Shown: positions 33,303 through 42,722, numbered from the stretch's first letter. The stretch: DNA of 64,000 nucleotides from Bog-473 sp963750075 (GCA_963750075.1 CAVVPG010000004.1:434001-498000), one strand, 5' to 3'. The notes: generated by a model from the sequence alone, not told the origin. Translations and numbers: made by a program.

Positions 33303-34510
33303 TGCCGGACCTCGTGACGGAGCTGGAGCTCCCCTATCTCGACACGGTCGGTCTGGAGCGCCGTGACGCCGTCGAGGCGATCAAAGCAGCCCGCGCCGAG
33401 CACTGGCTGGCCCGCAACGACCTGGGCTACACCGTGACGCGGCTCCAGGACGTCACCGCCATCCTGCGCGACCAGCGCTTCCACTCCGGGTTGTCCATGA
33501 TCGAGCAGGCCCCCGAGTTCCAGGGCTATCCCGGCGGCGAGCGCCGGCAGTCCATCCTGACCATGGAGGGCGAGGGTCACGCGCGCCTGCGCCGGCTCGT
33601 CGCCCCCGCCTTCACGCCCGCCGCGGCGAACCGCCTCCGCCCCACCATGCGCGCCGTGGTCGGCGAGCTCGTCGACGCCGTCGTCGGGCGCGGCGAGTGC
33701 GAGCTGGTGGCCGACGTGTGCGAGCCCTACCCCATCCCCATCATCTGCGAGCTCCTCGGCGCGCCGCCCGAGGACTGGAAGCTGTTCTCGAATTGGGCGA
33801 CGGACATCTTCCGCATCTTCAACAACAACCTGGCCGAGGACCTGCCGCTCATTGAGAAGGCCGACGCCGAGTTGACGGCGTACGTCAGCGACATGATCGC
33901 CGAGCGCCGCGCCGCTCCCCGCGACGACCTGCTGAGCGACCTCATCGCGGTCGAGGAGGCCGGCGACCGCCTCTCGACCGACGAGATGGCGATGCTCGCC
34001 CAGGCCGTGCTCATGGCCGGCACCGACACCACGCGGAACCAGCTGGCCTGCTCCGTCGCCCTCTTCACCGAGCACCCCGACCAGTGGGCGCTCCTCGCCG
34101 AAAAGCCGGAGCTGGCGGGCCGGGCCGTCGAGGAGTCGATGCGGTACCTGGGCGCGGTGCGGGGCACGGCGCGCTTCGCCTCCGAGGACGTCGTCTACCG
34201 CGACGTAGTCTTCCCCCAGGGAACGCTCGTGGTGACCTCCCTGGCCGGGGCCAACCGGGACCCCGAGGCCTTCGAGGACCCCGACGACTTCGACATCACG
34301 CGCGAGCGCGGCACGGCGCAGATGACCTTCGGGGCCGGCATCCACTTCTGCATGGGCGCCGCGCTGGCCCGCGCCGAACTGCAGGAGGCTCTCCCGCTGC
34401 TGGCCCGGCGCATGCCCGACCTCGCCCGCAACGGTGAGATCGAGTGGAAGCCGTCGTCGTTCGGCATCTGGGGGCCGGCACGCCTCCCGCTGCGCTTCAC
34501 GCCCTCCTGA
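33302..34510 (+). CDS. Cytochrome P450
   Basis: 402 residues from an ATG in a TGATG junction. Landmarks are MEGEGHARLRRLVAPAFTPA (C-helix region), AGTDTTRNQ (I-helix O2-activation motif), EESMR (ExxR), and the heme-binding loop FGAGIHFCMGAALARAE with Cys350. It is a soluble class I-type bacterial P450 needing ferredoxin and reductase, neither of which is nearby. Pairing with an SDR suggests hydroxylation followed by oxidation of a lipid or terpenoid-like substrate; that is inference. Confidence 0.95.
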   Translation: MPDLVTELELPYLDTVGLERRDAVEAIKAARAEHWLARNDLGYTVTRLQDVTAILRDQRFHSGLSMIEQAPEFQGYPGGERRQSILTMEGEGHARLRRLVAPAFTPAAANRLRPTMRAVVGELVDAVVGRGECELVADVCEPYPIPIICELLGAPPEDWKLFSNWATDIFRIFNNNLAEDLPLIEKADAELTAYVSDMIAERRAAPRDDLLSDLIAVEEAGDRLSTDEMAMLAQAVLMAGTDTTRNQLACSVALFTEHPDQWALLAEKPELAGRAVEESMRYLGAVRGTARFASEDVVYRDVVFPQGTLVVTSLAGANRDPEAFEDPDDFDITRERGTAQMTFGAGIHFCMGAALARAELQEALPLLARRMPDLARNGEIEWKPSSFGIWGPARLPLRFTPS

Positions 34511-34519
34511 GGGTCCCGG

Positions 34520-36559
34520 TCACCTCCCGACACCCGAGGCGGTCCGCCGGCGGACGCGGGTGTGCCGCGCCTCGGCCACCATGGCGCGCTGGGCCGCCGG
34601 GGCCGGCTCGTGGCCGCCGTAGGCACTCGCCTCCACCGACGAGGCCAATCGTCCCCACGTCGTCGACCCGCTCCCCGCAAGGGCGTCGAGGCCGGCGGCG
34701 TACTCGGCGAGGGTCTCGCTCGGGCGGCGCGGCCGGCCGGCGCGCCGCCCGGCCCGTTCCGCCCCCTGGGCCACCTGTGCCGCCCAGGTCGGCGGACGCG
34801 ACCGGCGCCGGCGCACGAGGACGGCGACGAGACCGGCCGCCGCCAGGACGGCCGCCAGCGGCACCCACGGGACCCGGCGCAGCGCCGCCACCACGTCCTT
34901 CAGCGCGGTCAGGCCGGGGCTGGGGTTGGCGGCCGGCACGACGGCCGTCGGGTCGAAGCTCTGCCAGCCGTACCCGGGGAACCACACCTGGACCCAGGCG
35001 TGGGCGTCGTCGGCACGGATCTGCCAGAGGTCGGTGATCGGATTGTAGCCGCCGGGCACGTAGCCCACGGCCTCGCGGGCCGGGATGCCGAGCGAACGCA
35101 GCATCACGGCGAGCGACGTCGAGATCTGCTCGCAGAACCCGACCCGGTTGCCGAAGAGGAACTGGGTGACCGTGTCCGCACCCGCCGGCAGCGGCGGGAT
35201 GTCGAGGGAGTAGCGGGTGTGCGCCCCGATCCAGCCGATGAGCGACTGCACCTTGTCGTAGGTGGTCGTGTCCCGGGCGGTGACCGACCGCGCCAGCGCC
35301 AGCACCCGCGGGTAGGGGTGAGGCAGCTGTCCGTACTCCGCCTGCGCCGTCGCAGGCAGGCTCTGCACGCTGGTGTCTCCACGCAGCTCTGCGGCCGTCG
35401 GCGTGTTGACCTGCGACTCGACCGTGTAGATCGACCCGGTACCCAAGCCGATCGGTGACACCACCGTGCCGTCGGCACCGGCGAAGACGGTCTGGGTGGG
35501 GAACCACAGCTCGTCGGCGCTCTCGGCGTGGAAGACGAGGTCGGCGGTCGCTCCGGCGACGTAGAACGTCTGCAGGTCGGCCTGGCCCACCGGGTCGGCG
35601 CCGACCGGGACGGGCAGGACGAAGGGCGAGCCGAACCGCAGCGCCGTCGTCGCGCGCCTCGACTGCGTCCAGCTCTGGCCGTGCCAGGTGTCGAAGGTCT
35701 CGCCGACCCAGTACGACGGGCGCTGCGCCCGCACCTGCATCACCAGGGTGTTGTCCAGGCTCCCCCGCAGCGCCGTGTCGAGGCTCCCGGCGAAGCCGAG
35801 GTAGCCGCCCACGCGGCTCCGGCTGCTGGTGCTGCCCGCCCGGGACAGCTGGGCCGGCGTCCCCGAGTCACCCGCGAGGGCGCCGGGCACGCCGACCGCC
35901 CCGCCGGCCCCCGCCCGGGAGACGAGGGCGACCCGCGACGCGACGACGGGCGCGGGGAGGACCAGGAAGACGGCCGCCGCGGCGGTCGTCAGCGCGGTCA
36001 ATGCCGCCACCAGCCCGGCGGCCGAGATGCGGCCGCCGCCGCTGGCCGAGACCCACATCTCGGTCAGGGCCCACAGGCCGAAGCACGACCAGGCCACGAC
36101 GAAGAGGCCGAAGCGGAGGTCGATCGACTGCGCGCCCCCCACGGCCATCAGGCCGGCGGACGCACCGAGCGAGAAGAGCAGGTCCCGGCGCGCCGGCACG
36201 TGGAAGGAGTGGACGACCAGGACCGAGACGAGCAGGAGCGTGAGCGGGTTCTCGACCCCGGTGATGTCCACCGACGGGGAGCTGACCGAGTGGAAGAACC
36301 ATACGAAGGCCGCGCTCGCGCCCAGCGCGATCAGCACCTTGACCCACCCCGGCGGGCGGGTGCGCGTCGCGTAGGAGAAAGCCATGCCCACCGTGATGAG
36401 CGCCGTCGCCGCCAGCGCGGTGGCCGGGGACACCTCGTGGACCGAGGCGCAGGCGGCGACGGCCACCAGCACCGTGCCCAGGCAGGCGACCCGGAGCCGG
36501 AGCGAGTCTTCCGGTGGCCCGGGCCGGTTGGCCCGGCGGACGGCGTCGAGGGCTCTCAT
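34520..36559 (-). CDS. DUF3488/TgpA-like membrane transglutaminase
   Basis: 679 residues. The N-terminal ~210 hold six or more membrane spans (DUF3488). A periplasmic transglutaminase-like core follows with catalytic Cys in NRVGFCEQISTSLAVMLRSL, His in ADDAHAWVQVWFPGYGW and Asp in SFDPT. A further span (VPLAAVLAAAGLVAVLV) and a ~95-residue cytoplasmic tail close it (DUF4129-like position). The ATG overlaps the DUF58-frame stop (ATGA). MoxR-DUF58-TgpA operons are widespread; their function is poorly known, probably envelope-related chaperone or crosslinking activity. Confidence 0.92.
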   Translation of the reverse strand: MRALDAVRRANRPGPPEDSLRLRVACLGTVLVAVAACASVHEVSPATALAATALITVGMAFSYATRTRPPGWVKVLIALGASAAFVWFFHSVSSPSVDITGVENPLTLLLVSVLVVHSFHVPARRDLLFSLGASAGLMAVGGAQSIDLRFGLFVVAWSCFGLWALTEMWVSASGGGRISAAGLVAALTALTTAAAAVFLVLPAPVVASRVALVSRAGAGGAVGVPGALAGDSGTPAQLSRAGSTSSRSRVGGYLGFAGSLDTALRGSLDNTLVMQVRAQRPSYWVGETFDTWHGQSWTQSRRATTALRFGSPFVLPVPVGADPVGQADLQTFYVAGATADLVFHAESADELWFPTQTVFAGADGTVVSPIGLGTGSIYTVESQVNTPTAAELRGDTSVQSLPATAQAEYGQLPHPYPRVLALARSVTARDTTTYDKVQSLIGWIGAHTRYSLDIPPLPAGADTVTQFLFGNRVGFCEQISTSLAVMLRSLGIPAREAVGYVPGGYNPITDLWQIRADDAHAWVQVWFPGYGWQSFDPTAVVPAANPSPGLTALKDVVAALRRVPWVPLAAVLAAAGLVAVLVRRRRSRPPTWAAQVAQGAERAGRRAGRPRRPSETLAEYAAGLDALAGSGSTTWGRLASSVEASAYGGHEPAPAAQRAMVAEARHTRVRRRTASGVGR

Positions 36560-37470
36560 CCCTCGCCTCCGCCGCCCGGTCGGGGCGCCGCCCGCCGGCA
36601 CGGCCCGCGCCAGCCGGCGTCCGGCGCCGCGGCGGTCGGTGACGGGCGCCAGCACCCGGCCCGACCGCTCGCGGGTGCCGAGCACGACCGGCGCACCGCT
36701 CGCCAACAGGTCCACGACCGTCCCGAGCGCGCGTTCGGCCACGCGCTCGGCCTCGTCGGGATCAGCGGGCAGGTCCACGACGAGCGTGACAGGGCCCGCC
36801 GAGGGCCGTTCCAGCTCGCGCACCATGAGGTGGCCGGCGTGTGCGGTCGCCCGCCAGTGGACCAGTCGTCGGTTGTCCCCGGGCGCGTACGGGCGCGCCC
36901 CCTCGGGAGGCCGGCGTCGGCACGGGGGCGCTCCTGCACCTCACCGGTCTCCTCCGCGGCCTCCGTGCGCGGCCGCTCGGGCCGCCCCCGGCGCGGTGCC
37001 ACGTGGAGCTCGGAGGGCAGCGGGATCTGCACCCGACGGGTCCACCATTGCAGCGCGAACGGCGCCGCCGAGGCGATGTCGACCGTCACCGCGCCGTGCA
37101 CCCCGTGGCGCCCGGGCACCACGGTGATCCGGTCGGGCGCGGGGCCGCGTCGCCGGGCCGGGCCGATGAAGACCTCGGGACCGGGCGGTTCGACCGGACG
37201 GACGCGGAGCCGGGTGCTCGCCCAAACGTGGAGGTCCACCGGGAGCCCGGCGCAGGCGTCGGCGGGGGCGCTCCGCACCGTGATGCGGGCGCGGGCGACG
37301 ACCGCCCACGGCCCGACCACGCCGATGAGGAGCGTGCCGAAGACCACGTCCCCCAGGAGCTGCACCCACCCCGCGCCGCCGTTGTGGGCGACCAGCCACC
37401 ACAAGCCGACGATGCCGAGAGCGACGGCGATCGGCGCCACGGGCCGCGCGGGCCGCGCCCGGAGGTTCAC
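36556..37470 (-). pseudogene. DUF58-family gene with a -1 frameshift
   Basis: GTG at 37470 overlaps the moxR stop (GTGA). The first frame gives an N-terminal signal-anchor-like segment (VAPIAVALGIVGLWWLVAHN) and the DUF58 beta domain up to ADAGLPRG. There the family sequence continues one frame away as GARPYAPGDNRRLVHWRATA then HAGHLMVRELERPSAGPV, which contains the DUF58 core (Y-PGD-R-IHW). The break is at a G5 run on the coding strand (C5 at 36899-36903); a sixth G would restore it. The downstream frame stays open into the transglutaminase gene, while the first frame ends in an ATGA overlap. Either a real mutation or an assembly indel. Confidence 0.85.
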
Positions 37471-38432
37471 GGGCGTGGTGCGGGCGTCGCCTCGAGGAGC
37501 TGGCGGACCAGTGCGGCCGCGTGTCCGATGCTGTCGTCGCCCTCGACCGTCAGGAGGCGGTGGGCCAGGCAGCTCACGGCGACCGCCTTCACGTCGTCGG
37601 GCACGACATAGCCCCGGGACGCGAGGACGGCATGGGCCTGCGCGGCGCGGAGCAACCAGATGGCGGCGCGGGGGCTGGCGCCGAGATGCACTCCGGGCGC
37701 CGTCCGGCTGGCCCGGCACAGCTCCACCGCGTACTCGGCGACCGCCTGCTGCACCGGCACCGATTCGGTGGCGCGCTGGGCGCGGAGCCACTCCCCTGGC
37801 GTGCAGGCCGGCTGCAGGTCGGCGAGTGCGTAGTTGCCCCCGGCGTGCAGCGCGAGCTGCACCTCGTGCGCGGCGTCGGGGTACCCGATCGGCGTGGCGA
37901 CGGCGAAGCGGTCGAGCTGGCTCTCGACCAGCGGGAAGGTGCCCCGCTGCGAGCGCGGGTTCTGGGTCGCGATCACCATGTGGGGCTGCGGGAGGGGCCA
38001 GGGCGCGCCGTCGACGCTGACCTGGCGCTCCTCCATCGTCTCGAGGAGGGCCGACTGCGTGCGGGGCGGGGTCCGGTTCAGCTCGTCCACCAGCACGACG
38101 TGGGCGAAGACGGGTCCCGGCCGGAACTCCCAGCTGCCGGTGTCGGGCGTGTACACCGACACGCCGGTGATGTCGGACGGCAGCAGGTCGGGGTGACCCT
38201 GGACCCGCGACAGCTCCGCGCCGAGGGACGTCGCCAGGGCCCGTGCCAGCACCGTCTTGCCCACACCGGGCACGTCCTCAATCAGCAGGTGCCCGCCGGC
38301 CAGCGCGGCGGTGGCCGCCGCGAGCAGTGCGTCCTCGGAGCCGAGCACCACCAGCTCCAGATTCCTCACCAGGGCCTGGCCCAGGTCGATCGCCGCCTCG
38401 AGGTCGCCGACCCGCTCGTCGAGGGCGCTCAC
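37467..38432 (-). CDS. MoxR-family AAA+ ATPase
   Basis: 321 residues from a GTG at 38432. Walker A is PGVGKTVLARALA at ~55, Walker B VVLVDELNRTPP, followed by QSALLETMEERQVSVDG and IATQNPRSQRGTFPLVESQL, all MoxR hallmarks; lid-domain GASPRAAIWLLRAAQAHAVL follows. MoxR ATPases remodel or mature partner proteins, often with the DUF58 protein encoded next. First gene of the moxR-DUF58-transglutaminase operon. Confidence 0.94.
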   Translation of the reverse strand: MSALDERVGDLEAAIDLGQALVRNLELVVLGSEDALLAAATAALAGGHLLIEDVPGVGKTVLARALATSLGAELSRVQGHPDLLPSDITGVSVYTPDTGSWEFRPGPVFAHVVLVDELNRTPPRTQSALLETMEERQVSVDGAPWPLPQPHMVIATQNPRSQRGTFPLVESQLDRFAVATPIGYPDAAHEVQLALHAGGNYALADLQPACTPGEWLRAQRATESVPVQQAVAEYAVELCRASRTAPGVHLGASPRAAIWLLRAAQAHAVLASRGYVVPDDVKAVAVSCLAHRLLTVEGDDSIGHAAALVRQLLEATPAPRP

Positions 38433-38548
38433 GCGGTCGCCTTCACGCGGGCCATGGGGAACAAGACTACGGCGCTCTGGATCTCCACCGGCATCGTCGG
38501 CCCGGGTCCCGCCTGGCGGCCATCGGCCGTGACCGGGGAAGATGGGCC

Positions 38549-39022
38549 ATGGACGAGCCCGGCGAGCCCAACTTTGTCGGTCCGTTGTTCGCGCCGCCGA
38601 CGCCACCGCAGGGTCCGGGCTTCGTCCTCACACCGCTCGGGGTTGAGCACAACGAGGCCGATCTCGACGCCTGGAGCTCGAGCGTCGAGCACATCCACGG
38701 CACGGCCGGCTTCGAGGGCCACGCCTGGCCCGACGAGCCGATGACGCTCGAGCGCAACCTGGAAGACCTGCGGCGCCACGCCGAGGACTTCGCGGGGCGG
38801 CGGGGTTTCACGTACTCGGTGCTGGCCGACCCCGGGGGCGAGGTCGTCGGGTGCGTCTACATCTACCCCTCCCCGCTGCCCGCCACCGACGCCACTGTGC
38901 GGTCGTGGGTACGCGCCAGCCGGGCCGAGCTCGACGCGCCACTCCATGCCACCGTGACCGCGTGGCTCGACGCCGCGTGGCCCTTCCGCCGCTACGACTA
39001 CCCGCCGCGCGCCACGGGCTGA
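38549..39022 (+). CDS. GNAT-family N-acetyltransferase-like protein
   Basis: 157 residues from an ATG at 38549, upstream of which the frame has no family similarity. FVLTPLGVEHNEADLDAWSS, then FTYSVLADPGGEVVGCVYIY and SPLPATDATVRSWVRASRAE fit a GNAT fold, with the GCVYIYP strand at the usual beta-4 position. The acetyl-CoA loop (Q/RxxGxG/A) is not evident, so catalytic competence is uncertain. Convergent with the TIGR03086 gene. Confidence 0.7.
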   Translation: MDEPGEPNFVGPLFAPPTPPQGPGFVLTPLGVEHNEADLDAWSSSVEHIHGTAGFEGHAWPDEPMTLERNLEDLRRHAEDFAGRRGFTYSVLADPGGEVVGCVYIYPSPLPATDATVRSWVRASRAELDAPLHATVTAWLDAAWPFRRYDYPPRATG

Positions 39023-39038
39023 GGCGAGCCGGCGGCGT

Positions 39039-39602
39039 CTAGGGCTGGCGCCCCAGGAACGCGGCCAGCCGGTCGGCCGGCGGGGCGCCCGCCGGCGCCT
39101 CCACCTTGGGCCCGAACGGCGCCTGGCCGTCGGGCCCGCGGAAGCTGTCGGCCACGAAACCCTCGGCGATGGCCAGCAGCTGGGTGGCCAGCCCGGGGTC
39201 GAGGTCGGTCGACTGCCCCGTGGCCTTGGCCAGGTCCCAGCCGTGGGTGAAGGTGTCGATGGTGGCGATGTTGATGAAGGCGCCACCGGGAAGCTCGCCG
39301 AAGGGGAGCTTCATCATCTTGTCCATGGCTCCGTCGGCCTCGAAGGCCTTCACGGCCCGGGCTGCGCCCTTGTTGAACTCCGACACGAAGTCCCCGGCGC
39401 AGAAGTCGGTCTCGGCGGGGGCGGGTGCCTGGCCGGTCTCCGCCGCGACGGCGAAGTACGTCGTGCCCCCGACGACGTGGTTCACCAACTCGCGCACGTG
39501 CCACGACGCGCACGGCGTGGACCCGTCGAGCTGCTGCGCCTCCACGCCGGCGAGCACGCCGGCTGTCGAGGCGAAGGCCTGGGCCAACATGTCTGCGCTC
39601 AT
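39039..39602 (-). CDS. TIGR03086-family (DinB-like) protein
   Basis: 187 residues; GAAAGGA precedes the ATG. TPCASWHVRELVNHVVGG at ~30-48 and FTHGWDLAKATGQ near 117 give the His residues of the DinB/maleylpyruvate-isomerase N-terminal fold, usually binding a metal. The TIGR03086 group is actinobacterial and related to mycothiol-dependent enzymes. No partner domain is present. Function unknown. Confidence 0.88.
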   Translation of the reverse strand: MSADMLAQAFASTAGVLAGVEAQQLDGSTPCASWHVRELVNHVVGGTTYFAVAAETGQAPAPAETDFCAGDFVSEFNKGAARAVKAFEADGAMDKMMKLPFGELPGGAFINIATIDTFTHGWDLAKATGQSTDLDPGLATQLLAIAEGFVADSFRGPDGQAPFGPKVEAPAGAPPADRLAAFLGRQP

Positions 39603-39686
39603 GGTCGCCGTCCTTTCACCCGCCGGTCGGACCCGCCCGGCCCGGTGCCGCCTCCGGCGCGGTCGTCGGCGGCGAACCTAGCCCGT

Positions 39687-40109
39687 TCAGGGCAGCGACG
39701 CCGTGGCCTCGCCGACCAGCTTGTCCTCGCCGTCCCCGTTGGACAGCGTGATCGCCAGGTCGATCAGCTTCTGTCCGCCCTCCTCGCGCTTGGCGGTGAC
39801 GACGATCCTGGAGGTGAGCACCTCGTCCGGCCAGGTCTGGCGGGCGAAGCGCACCTGGTAGCGCGTGAGGTTCCCCACCCCCACGTAGTCGGTCAGCGCC
39901 GACCCCAGCAGGCCCATGGAGAACATGCCGTGCCCGAAGACGCTCGGTTGCCCCGCGGCCTTGGCGGCAACCTCGTCGTGGTGCATCGGGTTGAAGTCTC
40001 CCGACGCGCCGGCGTACCTCACCAGGTCCGTGCGCGTCAGCGTGTGCGAGCGCGCCGGCGCCTCGTCCCCGACCTGCACCTTCTCGAAGGACAGCTTCTT
40101 CTCACCCAT
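39687..40109 (-). CDS. MaoC-like (R)-hydratase subunit, catalytic type
   Basis: 140 residues; GGGAGG lies 8 nt before the ATG. The hydratase-2 motif is visible as YAGASGDFNPMHHDEVAAKA, with catalytic Asp and His in D-F-N-P-M-H-H-D, followed by SVFGHGMFSMGLLGSAL. It is a single hotdog domain. The gene upstream (40151-40666) encodes the MaoC N-terminal-type partner, as in HadA-HadB or steroid-degradation hydratase pairs. It probably hydrates enoyl-thioesters or dehydrates 3-hydroxyacyl-thioesters. Confidence 0.92.
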   Translation of the reverse strand: MGEKKLSFEKVQVGDEAPARSHTLTRTDLVRYAGASGDFNPMHHDEVAAKAAGQPSVFGHGMFSMGLLGSALTDYVGVGNLTRYQVRFARQTWPDEVLTSRIVVTAKREEGGQKLIDLAITLSNGDGEDKLVGEATASLP

Positions 40110-40150
40110 CGTGTCGACCTCCCGTCACGTGCAATCGCTCGTTCACCGGC

Positions 40151-40666
40151 CTAGGCGCGGTGGATCAGGTTGAACCGCGCCGTGACGACCGGCTCGCCGG
40201 TCTTCTCGTCGCTCCAGTTGGTCTCCGAGACGATGAACGTCATCGTCCGTCCCTTGGACTCCTTCTGGTAGGCGTCGGTGATCCTGCCCTCGCTCACCAG
40301 CACGTCGCCCACCTGCACGGGGCGGTGGTAGATGAACTCCTGCTCGCCGTGCAGGATGAGGCCGCCCTTGGCCATCAGCGGGGCCAGGGCCGTCCCGAGC
40401 GGGTTCCCCGCTGGCGCGTCGGACGGCTGGAGCTCCTCGAACTTGCCCGAGAACTCCATGGCGAAGGGAAAGGTCGGCGGTGCCGGAATGGCGTCGAAGC
40501 CGGCCGCCTCGGCGGCGGCGGGGTCGTGATAGATCGGGCTCGTGCTGAGCACGGCGTCGGCGAAGTGCTGCACCGGACCGCGCTCCACGATCACCTTGGC
40601 CTTGCCGGTCGGTTGCCCGATGATCCCCTTGAGCACGTCTTCGTGCGTTGCCGCGCCGTCTGCCAC
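40151..40666 (-). CDS. MaoC N-terminal-type (FAS1-dehydratase-like) hydratase subunit
   Basis: 171 residues from a GTG with CAGGGAGG upstream. VIVERGPVQHFADAVLSTSP, then YHDPAAAEAAGFDAIPAPPT and GEQEFIYHRPVQVGDVLVSE match the non-catalytic MaoC_dehydrat_N fold that forms the substrate tunnel in heterodimeric hydratases. It lacks the D-x4-H dyad supplied by the downstream partner, 41 bp away. Together they likely act in fatty-acid or sterol side-chain metabolism. Confidence 0.9.
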   Translation of the reverse strand: MADGAATHEDVLKGIIGQPTGKAKVIVERGPVQHFADAVLSTSPIYHDPAAAEAAGFDAIPAPPTFPFAMEFSGKFEELQPSDAPAGNPLGTALAPLMAKGGLILHGEQEFIYHRPVQVGDVLVSEGRITDAYQKESKGRTMTFIVSETNWSDEKTGEPVVTARFNLIHRA

Positions 40667-40836
40667 CGTCTGCCTCCCTGTCCCCCTCCGCCGTCGAACC
40701 GGACCACCTGCGTCATGGCGGGCACCGGCCCGGGCCGATGCAGCGCCAAAAGTAGCGGGTCGCCCTCACGCCGCCCAATCCGGGCCCCGGCGGCGGCCCC
40801 GCGTCGTGCTCGCTACCATCGGCGCCGTGGCCGTGC

Positions 40837-41493
40837 ATGCCTGACTTCTTCGAAGTGGTGCTCACCCAGCGGGCCGCCCGCACGTTCCTCCCCGACGACG
40901 TGGACGACGACACCGTCGCCCGCATCCTCACGGCAGCCACCCACGCGCCGAGCGCAGAGAACAGCCAGCCCTTCGTCTTCGTCGTGGTGCGCGACGCCGC
41001 GCTGCGCGCCACCATCGGTGAGCTGACGGCGCGGCTCTGGCAGGGCGGGGCCCGGGCGCTGGAGGAGCAACGCCTCCCCCCGGCCTTCCTGCGCGACGTC
41101 GACCAGGGGGCGATGGGCGGCGTCGCCGCCGCACCGGTGCTGGTCGTCGTGTGCGGCGACACCCGGCTGTGCTTCCCCCAGTCGATGGAGGCGTCGGTCT
41201 TCCCGGCCGTGCAGAACCTGCTCCTGGCGGCCCACGCGCTCGGGCTGGGCTCGACGCTCTCCACCCTGCCGGTGCTGGCGGGCGGCGAGCTCGCCGGCCC
41301 GCTCGGCCTGCCGGACGAGGTGGTGCCCGTCGCCGTCGTCCCCCTCGGCCGCCTGCCCGCACCGCTCGGGCCGCCCCGGCGCCGGCCCCTCTCGGAGAAG
41401 GCGCACCTCGACCGCTACGGCACGCCCTTCCCCGCCACCACGGCGGCGCCACCGCCGTCCCCGCCACCGACGCGGTCCAAGAAGCCGCAGTAG
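40837..41493 (+). CDS. Nitroreductase-family FMN protein
   Basis: 218 residues. RAARTFLPDDVDDDTVARIL at the N-terminus, HAPSAENSQPFVFVVVRDAA (FMN contact), SVFPAVQNLLLAAHALGLGS and PVAVVPLGRLPAPLGPPRRR follow the nitroreductase fold. The family includes NAD(P)H-dependent nitroreductases and F420-related or dehalogenase enzymes, so the substrate is open. The C-terminus is a low-complexity Pro/Ala tail; its last 79 bp overlap, tail to tail, the restored end of the glycosyltransferase on the other strand. Confidence 0.88.
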   Translation: MPDFFEVVLTQRAARTFLPDDVDDDTVARILTAATHAPSAENSQPFVFVVVRDAALRATIGELTARLWQGGARALEEQRLPPAFLRDVDQGAMGGVAAAPVLVVVCGDTRLCFPQSMEASVFPAVQNLLLAAHALGLGSTLSTLPVLAGGELAGPLGLPDEVVPVAVVPLGRLPAPLGPPRRRPLSEKAHLDRYGTPFPATTAAPPPSPPPTRSKKPQ

Positions 41494-42639
41494 CGGTCCA
41501 GGATCACGGGCCAGGAGAAATTCGCCTCGACGTAGGCGCGGCCGTTGCGCCGCATCGTCCCGTGCGCTGCGCCGTCCACGCTCAGCACGCCGACGGCCGC
41601 CTCGAACTCCGCGAAGTCGCCGAACCACAGTCCCGCCCCGGACTGCTCGCAATGCTCCCGCGTCGCGCCGCACGTCGCGTTCGACCAGCACCGGCACGCC
41701 CGCGGACATCGCCTCGACGACCGTCAGCGAGAAGGACTCGTGCGGCGAGGGGGCGACCAGCGCCCGCGCCCCGCGCAGCAGGGCCCACTTGGCCGCGTCG
41801 CCGATCATGCCGGTCACGACGACGTCGTCGGCCGCGTCCGGTGGGTTGACGACCTGGCCCACGAGGACGAGCCGGAGCGGGCCGGGGTGGCGCTGCTTGT
41901 AGGCCCGAAACCAGCGCCACAGCATGCCGGTCCCTTTCTGGTCGTCGACCCGCCCGATGCACACGAGGTAGGGCACCTCGTCGACCGCGAAGGCGGCGGG
42001 GGCGTCGCCGCCGGGCGCGCCTCGGTGTGGCTCCTCGATGCCCAGCCCGATCACCACCTGGGGCGTGGCCGCCACCCCGAAACGCCGGCACACCAGCGTG
42101 CGCTCGCTCCGGCTGTGGAACGCGAAGCCCCGGCAGCGGGCGAAGAGCTCGTCGAAGACCGGCAGGTGCAGCGCGGGCTCCTCGTGTGCCGCCGGGTGCA
42201 GCACGGCGCGCTCGGCGACCAGCGGCAGGCCGCGGACGGTCGGGTAGTACAGATAGGGGTAGAAGGCCACCACGTCGGCGTCGCTGCCGGCCACCGCGTC
42301 GAGCAGCGCCGGCGACCGCGGCCCCTGCAGGTCGACCCAGCGCTCCATGTCCTCACGGCTCGCCCGGGCCGGGTCCTCCCGCAGCCGCGCCCAGAGCGGG
42401 TGGAAGCTCTCCGCGCGCCCGGCCGCGGAGCGGATGCGCTGCACCGTCACCCCGTTGAGCTGCTGCGTGCCCTCGGGGAGCTCGTCACGCCACGTGATGG
42501 CGTCGAGCGCGCAGGTCGTGAGGACCTCGACCTCGGCACCGCGGTCCGCCACCAGGTGCTCGGCCAGCATGCGGGCCCCCGTCTCCGCGCCGCCCCGGAT
42601 CTGCGGGCCGTAGCGCGGCACCACGAAGGCCAGTTTCAC
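41415..42639 (-). pseudogene. Family-4 type glycosyltransferase (group B) with a +1 frameshift
   Basis: GTG at 42639 opens VKLAFVVPRYGPQIRGGAET; then FYPYLYYPTVRGLPLV, PYLVCIGRVDDQKGTGMLWR and HESFSLTVVEAMSAGVPVLV, all closely matching the paralogue at 13731-14936. Directly after VPVLV the frame is lost: one extra base at about 41682 (GTCGAACGCG where GTCAACGCG is expected) must be removed to read NATCGATREHCEQSGAGLWF, later RAYVEANFSWPVILDRY, and a TAG at 41415. Uncorrected, the ORF runs on as nonsense to 40813. Either a recent inactivation or an assembly error. Confidence 0.88.
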
Positions 42640-42722
42640 GGGCAGCGAACCTACCGGGCCCGACCCGGCCCGCCGACCCCGCACCCTGACACGCCCGTCA
42701 GGTCCGGGGATAGGGTGAGCCG

